Source of the DNA: Geosiphon pyriformis
Lineage: Eukaryota; Glomeromycota; Glomeromycetes; Archaeosporales; Geosiphonaceae
Direction of reading: 5' to 3'
DNA length: 64,000 nucleotides
Assembly (NCBI GenBank): GCA_016748015.1
Contig: JAAOMT010000134.1
Coordinates: 932,451 to 996,450 of the forward strand
Below, piece after piece: positions 59,831 through 64,000 of the stretch (position 1 is the first letter of the stretch; each line of letters begins with the position of its first letter). The notes beneath the pieces were generated by a model. That model was not told where the DNA came from. It saw only the letters and a list, made by a program, of their open reading frames with translations, and did not search any database. The translations under genes were made by a program, and so were the position numbers.

Positions 59831-60714
59831 AATCATAAAATTAACACTGTATCTGAGTTTTTTAATACCAATCACAAAAAAGTTTTTATTGCAGTTGGTT
59901 TAAATGGTTTCTTGAATGCTTAATAGTGATTATAAGCAGACTAATAATGATAAGTAAAAGTTCAGAATTAAAAATGTTGATATTAATAAGTAATTATAGT
60001 TTAAGGAGTATTTGTTAAACAAATTTTCAAAAAAAAAGGCTAGATTTAATAGTACAAGAGGTTGTAATAACTTGAATACTATGTAGAAAATTTTAAAAGA
60101 AATAGTAATTAGCTTTGCTGATAAAATGTTTTTTAAATTTTGGTTTAATAAGTTTAAATGTTTAAAAAATAAGTAATTATTGAAGTTTTTCAAACTAGAA
60201 TTGTTAATAACCAAAATCATAAAGAGTTTAGATTTAAAAACTAATTGTTTTTTTAATATCTGGTTTATTATTAATAATAAAAAAGTTTTTAGAACATATA
60301 TTATGATTAATAATAGTAAAAGTTTGAAAAAAATTCTATGTTATTTGTTAAAAATTTAAGTATTATAAATTCAGAACTGTCAAAGATAATTTCATCAAGA
60401 AAATTATAGATAAAAATATAGAAAACTTCTGTTTTAATAAGAAAAAGATGATTAAAAGTGTTTTGGATCAATTATTTCAAAAAATAGTACTTAACTATTT
60501 AGTAGTTGATAATAAATTGATTCTGAAGCTATATAAAGTTAAGTTTATAGTCAATAAAATTATAGAAAAATAGACAAAAGAGTATGTAATGTCCAGTGCT
60601 TAATTTAATTATTGGTTTAATTAATATGCTCTTCTAAATTATGTTAATAATAATGCTTTTATAAAAGTAATAAGTAATATTAAATTTAATAAGTTTTTTC
60701 AAATTGTTAAAAAT

Positions 60715-61330
60715 CTGCCTAATAGAAAAGCTGCTGGTTTCTCTAATATCTCTAATAAGCTCTGGAAACATAATAATAACCAGATATTAGTTGGTTTATT
60801 GGATATTTTCAATGTGTATTTAGTGTTAGGTGTAGTTTTTATACAGTAAAAACAAGTCTGGATTTCTATAATACCAAAACCATATAACTAGAAAGAAATT
60901 TTTATTAATATCAGACCAATAATTTTAATTAAAACAGTCTGAAAAGTCTTATCTAAGATTTTTTCAAATAAAATCTCTTTAGTTTGTAATAGATTTGATG
61001 TCTTATATAAGAATAACTTTTTAGTTCTTAAAGGCATATCTATTTAGACTTCAATTTTTGCTATTGGTTCAATAATTAAGAACACACTAAAAAAAACAAA
61101 AAGCTGTGATTGGTTTTTTAAGATATGTAAAAAACATATGACTTTGTTGGCTGGTTTTATTTGCAAAACAGTTTAACTAAGATCAAGATATGCTCCTATT
61201 TTATTAAGTTTTTTGGAAGTATACATAATAATCAAGTCAATTGAGTAATAACAAATTTTAGACTTATGAATAGATATACTGTTCATAATAGTTTGGATTA
61301 GAAAAAAGTTTTTTTACTGCTGTTGTAGAA
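60715..61330 (+). pseudogene. LINE copy 2 ORF2, reverse transcriptase N-terminal half
   Basis: Readable blocks are NLPNRKAAGFSNISNKLWKH (about 60711-60770), WISIIPKPYN, INIRPIILIKTV and NNFLVLKGIST. These are the usual finger-domain landmarks of LINE RTs with Pro to Phe or Leu, Gly to Asn and Glu to Lys changes. The catalytic palm is not readable. Confidence 0.65.
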
Positions 61331-63843
61331 AATTTTTTATGATTTTTTGCTCTGTAAAATCAAAAGACATAAAGATTTATATAATTACAAATTAAATTCA
61401 AAGTTTTTTATAAAAACTGACAAACAGAATCCTAAAAGTAACAAAATATTTTTTCTGACAACTGAAACATTTGTGAAATATTATTTGAATTGGAAATAGC
61501 ATATCTGTTACTTAATGTATTTTGAATATAGCTAGTAAATTTTTTTAAATCAATAATATTTTAATTAACATAGAAAAAATGATTGCCATACTCATTAATT
61601 AGAAAGTAAAAGTTTCTCAGTTGTTGATTAGTAAGTCAAACATTTTAATAGCAAAAAAAGATGAATTTCACAAATACTTAAACATTTTTTTGCTCACAAA
61701 TAGTTTTTCTAAATCAAGTTTCATCAAAGCTTACTTAGATATTAAGTTTTTTACAAACATAGTTTTAAAAAAGACTGTTTTAAACAAGCAATTCTTATAT
61801 CTGGTCTTTGCAGTTTTTTAGCTCATTATTAGTTATAAAATGCAATTAAGTTATGTTTTACCAAGTGTGTGCAAAAAATAGGACAAAATATTAAGAAGAA
61901 AGTTAAAGTTTAAGACCAATCTATTCTAAAACTTTCCCAATAAAACTATTTTCCATTTTAAATTGTATGGTTTCAAGTTATTTGGGCAAATACAAACTGA
62001 AAATTTGTTCACTAATTTGGTTAACTTTATCAATTTAAAAAGTGTTTTTAGCAAGTTGTTTGAATACAGAACTATAAATCTACAAGTTGTTAATTAGATG
62101 CTCTAACAATTTTTTAGTTTTCTAATTATACTGTTAATCAATCTCACAAATTATTTTCTGATTGGTGTAATTAATATGCTAATATTATGTGATTTGTATT
62201 TGGTTAATAATATATTTAATGTTTTTTAGACTGGTTATAATGTTGCTATTGTGAATGTTTTGGATATAGAATATTATTTGGGCATAGTAGACTTATTGAA
62301 AAAGTTTGATATTGTTTTTATGAACCAACTTCTGGATTGTTGTAATATGTATTTTATGTAAAATATGTTTTGCAAATAAAAGAAATTGAATTCTAAGAGT
62401 CTTATTTTTGATTGGTTTAATTTATTGATTTTATTTATTAAGAATAACAGTTTAATTAGTAGTGGTTCTTTGATTTAACATCTCATTCTTAGTAATTGTT
62501 TATGTAATTTTGGCTTTGTTAATAAGTATTTTGTAAAAAATGAGTTTAATACTATAGTTGTTTATACAAATGAATTGGTCAAAAGTTTAAAATCTGTAAA
62601 TACTTATGATAATACTACTGTTTACTTTTTGAATATTGATTTAAGTATTGGAGTTAGGATCTATGGCTTGTTTTCTTCAACTTTAGTGAAACTATAGACC
62701 ATTGTTCTTGTTTTGAATTATATTTCTATGTTTAGCTTAGTAATACTGTTTACAAATAATCAGGTATTATTAGATATATGTTTTTTAATAAATAAGTTTG
62801 TTAATTCTAATTTTTGTAATAAATACTAAGTTGAAAAAAAACATATTTATTTGACTATTGTATCTAAAAATTTGTTAGTTAATTGGAACAAAGTTAAAAG
62901 TTATTCTGAATTGTTGACAATAAGCATGCTAACTTTTTTGCTAATACTGTCATCATGTTTAAATTTGTGTTGCCTACTGGAGTGCTGTATTATTTTCTTG
63001 CTATTAAGAATAAACCTGTCTCTGAAAATATCTGTTATTTCATAAAACATTTTTTTGAAGCTGTTAATTTTGTTGATTGGAAATCTAAATACACAAATAA
63101 TACTGTAAATATAAATTTTTGCAAATTGTTTAATATGTGTTAGACTTTTAGTATTTAGTATTTTAATAATAAAATTCATTCTGGCTTTACTAGTTCCATT
63201 TTTATAGTGTTTTGATTTTATTTTATAAAAGTTTTATATTATTAATTATCTATGACCAAAAAAAAATTATATAAGTTAAGCTATTCTAATATATTATGTA
63301 TTTAATATGATATAATTAAAGATTTTAATCATATATTTTGTATATTTAAGACATTTGCACTAAGAAAGATTTAATTTCAATCACCATTAGGACTTAAATT
63401 GATTTATTAAATATCTATATTATTAACTTTATAGTGGTTTAATCTTTGTATAAAGTGAAGTTTTTTGGTTGTTTATATATGATATTAATTAAAAATTTTG
63501 TGATAAAAAAGTAAGTGACTAACACAGTGAGTTTATTAAATGCTGGGTCTAATAAAAGTTTGTTGGTTATCAATTTGGTCTGAAGTTTTGTTGAAGGTCA
63601 TAAATCTGCTATATAATTATCAATCACCAAATTAAGAGCACATTATGAAAAATATGATCTTTTGTCACATAATGATTCAGTAGTTCTAGTCATTTCTGGT
63701 TTGGTTTTATTATAATTTTCTAAGATAATTTGTAATTTTAGCATCAGATTGGATATTTATATTTGTTTTGGTTTGTATTCTTGTCTGATCAGTATACATT
63801 TTAGTTTTTTGTAAGATTTCCCTATGGTAAATAGTTTAGATGT

Positions 63844-64000
63844 TGTTATTGGAGATTTTTGGTCTCTTTTTTTGAATGTTATTCATGTCTGTTTGTTGTA
63901 AATTACCATTTTCTGGAAGTAGTTGAATCTTTAATAACTGAATTTATCTTCAAATTATCTTTTATAATTTGAACTACTGGGCTTATAAATAGAATGGCCA
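63844..64000 (-). mobile_element. LTR of the B/C family, cut by the window edge
   Basis: It starts TGTTATTGGAGATTTTTGG and matches the first 157 bp of the element B and C LTRs, with A/T-type differences. It interrupts LINE copy 2. Whether it is solo or part of a full element cannot be seen. Confidence 0.8.

Larger units (their letters stand above)
57230..63843 (+). mobile_element. LINE copy 2 (APE-RT-RNase H type), uninterrupted but decayed
   Basis: A non-LTR retrotransposon about 6.6 kb long and the best guide to LINE copy 1. ORF1 starts in the region 57339-57644 (MNLITASNSNMLKKKTFKE). Its CCHC knuckle, CKRCECFEHLALEY, has the last Cys changed to Tyr (about 58509-58551). In ORF2 the endonuclease covers about 59360-59830, open at 59360-59758, with DGDFNKNN (about 59645) and DFIFVN. 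RT covers about 60715-61330 with RKAAGFSNISNKLW, IIPKPYN and FLVLKG. RNase H starts VVYTNEL near 62557 where YTDGS is expected. A C-terminal domain is readable to about 63836. Dozens of stops. It ends where an LTR inserted at 63844. Confidence 0.8.

Overview
The window is eukaryotic and very AT-rich. It carries a short island of intron-rich housekeeping genes between large blocks of decayed retrotransposons. The best guess is a fungus close to the Glomeromycotina (arbuscular mycorrhizal fungi). The basis is small GT-AG introns of about 45-90 bp, a fungal-type Dip1/Ldb17 (SPIN90 family) gene, high AT content, and LINEs of the APE-RT-RNase H type that I recognise from that group. This placement is an inference from memory, not a database match.

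Layout. Positions 1-3035 hold a LINE 3' remnant (+) and a separate, less decayed LINE ORF1 (-). From about 3331 to 46977 one LINE copy (+, about 6.7 kb when reassembled) is split by layered LTR-element insertions. These are a deletion-derivative element D (3745-8590), a full-length element A (9337-30127), a solo LTR (30496-31327) and a reversed solo LTR (32857-43387). Element A itself contains element B (19067-28937) and a reversed solo LTR (12314-13179). The second reversed solo LTR contains element C (32985-42612). All four non-solo elements are Ty3/gypsy-like, read on the minus strand, have TGTTAC...GTAACA-type termini and are flanked by 4-bp target-site duplications (ATGA, TTGG, GTAG, GTGC).

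Elements A, B and C share an unusual order: gag (capsid, CCHC knuckle), protease, a three-cluster Cys-rich region, a dUTPase domain, reverse transcriptase, RNase H, integrase with a GPF motif, then an extra ORF of about 240 codons before the 3' LTR. Most breaks in them are C-to-T or G-to-A type (Trp or Gln codons to stop, catalytic Asp to Asn), so all copies look dead or nearly so. C is the best preserved.

The gene island (48803-56021) holds RPT1, a 26S proteasome base ATPase of 434 aa in 15 exons (+). Converging on it is a mitochondrial ribosomal protein bS6m gene of 113 aa in 4 exons (-), followed by a Dip1/Ldb17-type Arp2/3 activator of 422 aa in 8 exons (-). The last gene appears twice as an apparently identical 1911-bp direct repeat split by exactly 20 Ns, most likely an unmerged contig overlap. 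A second LINE copy (+, about 57230-63843) follows, and the window ends inside an LTR of the B/C family.
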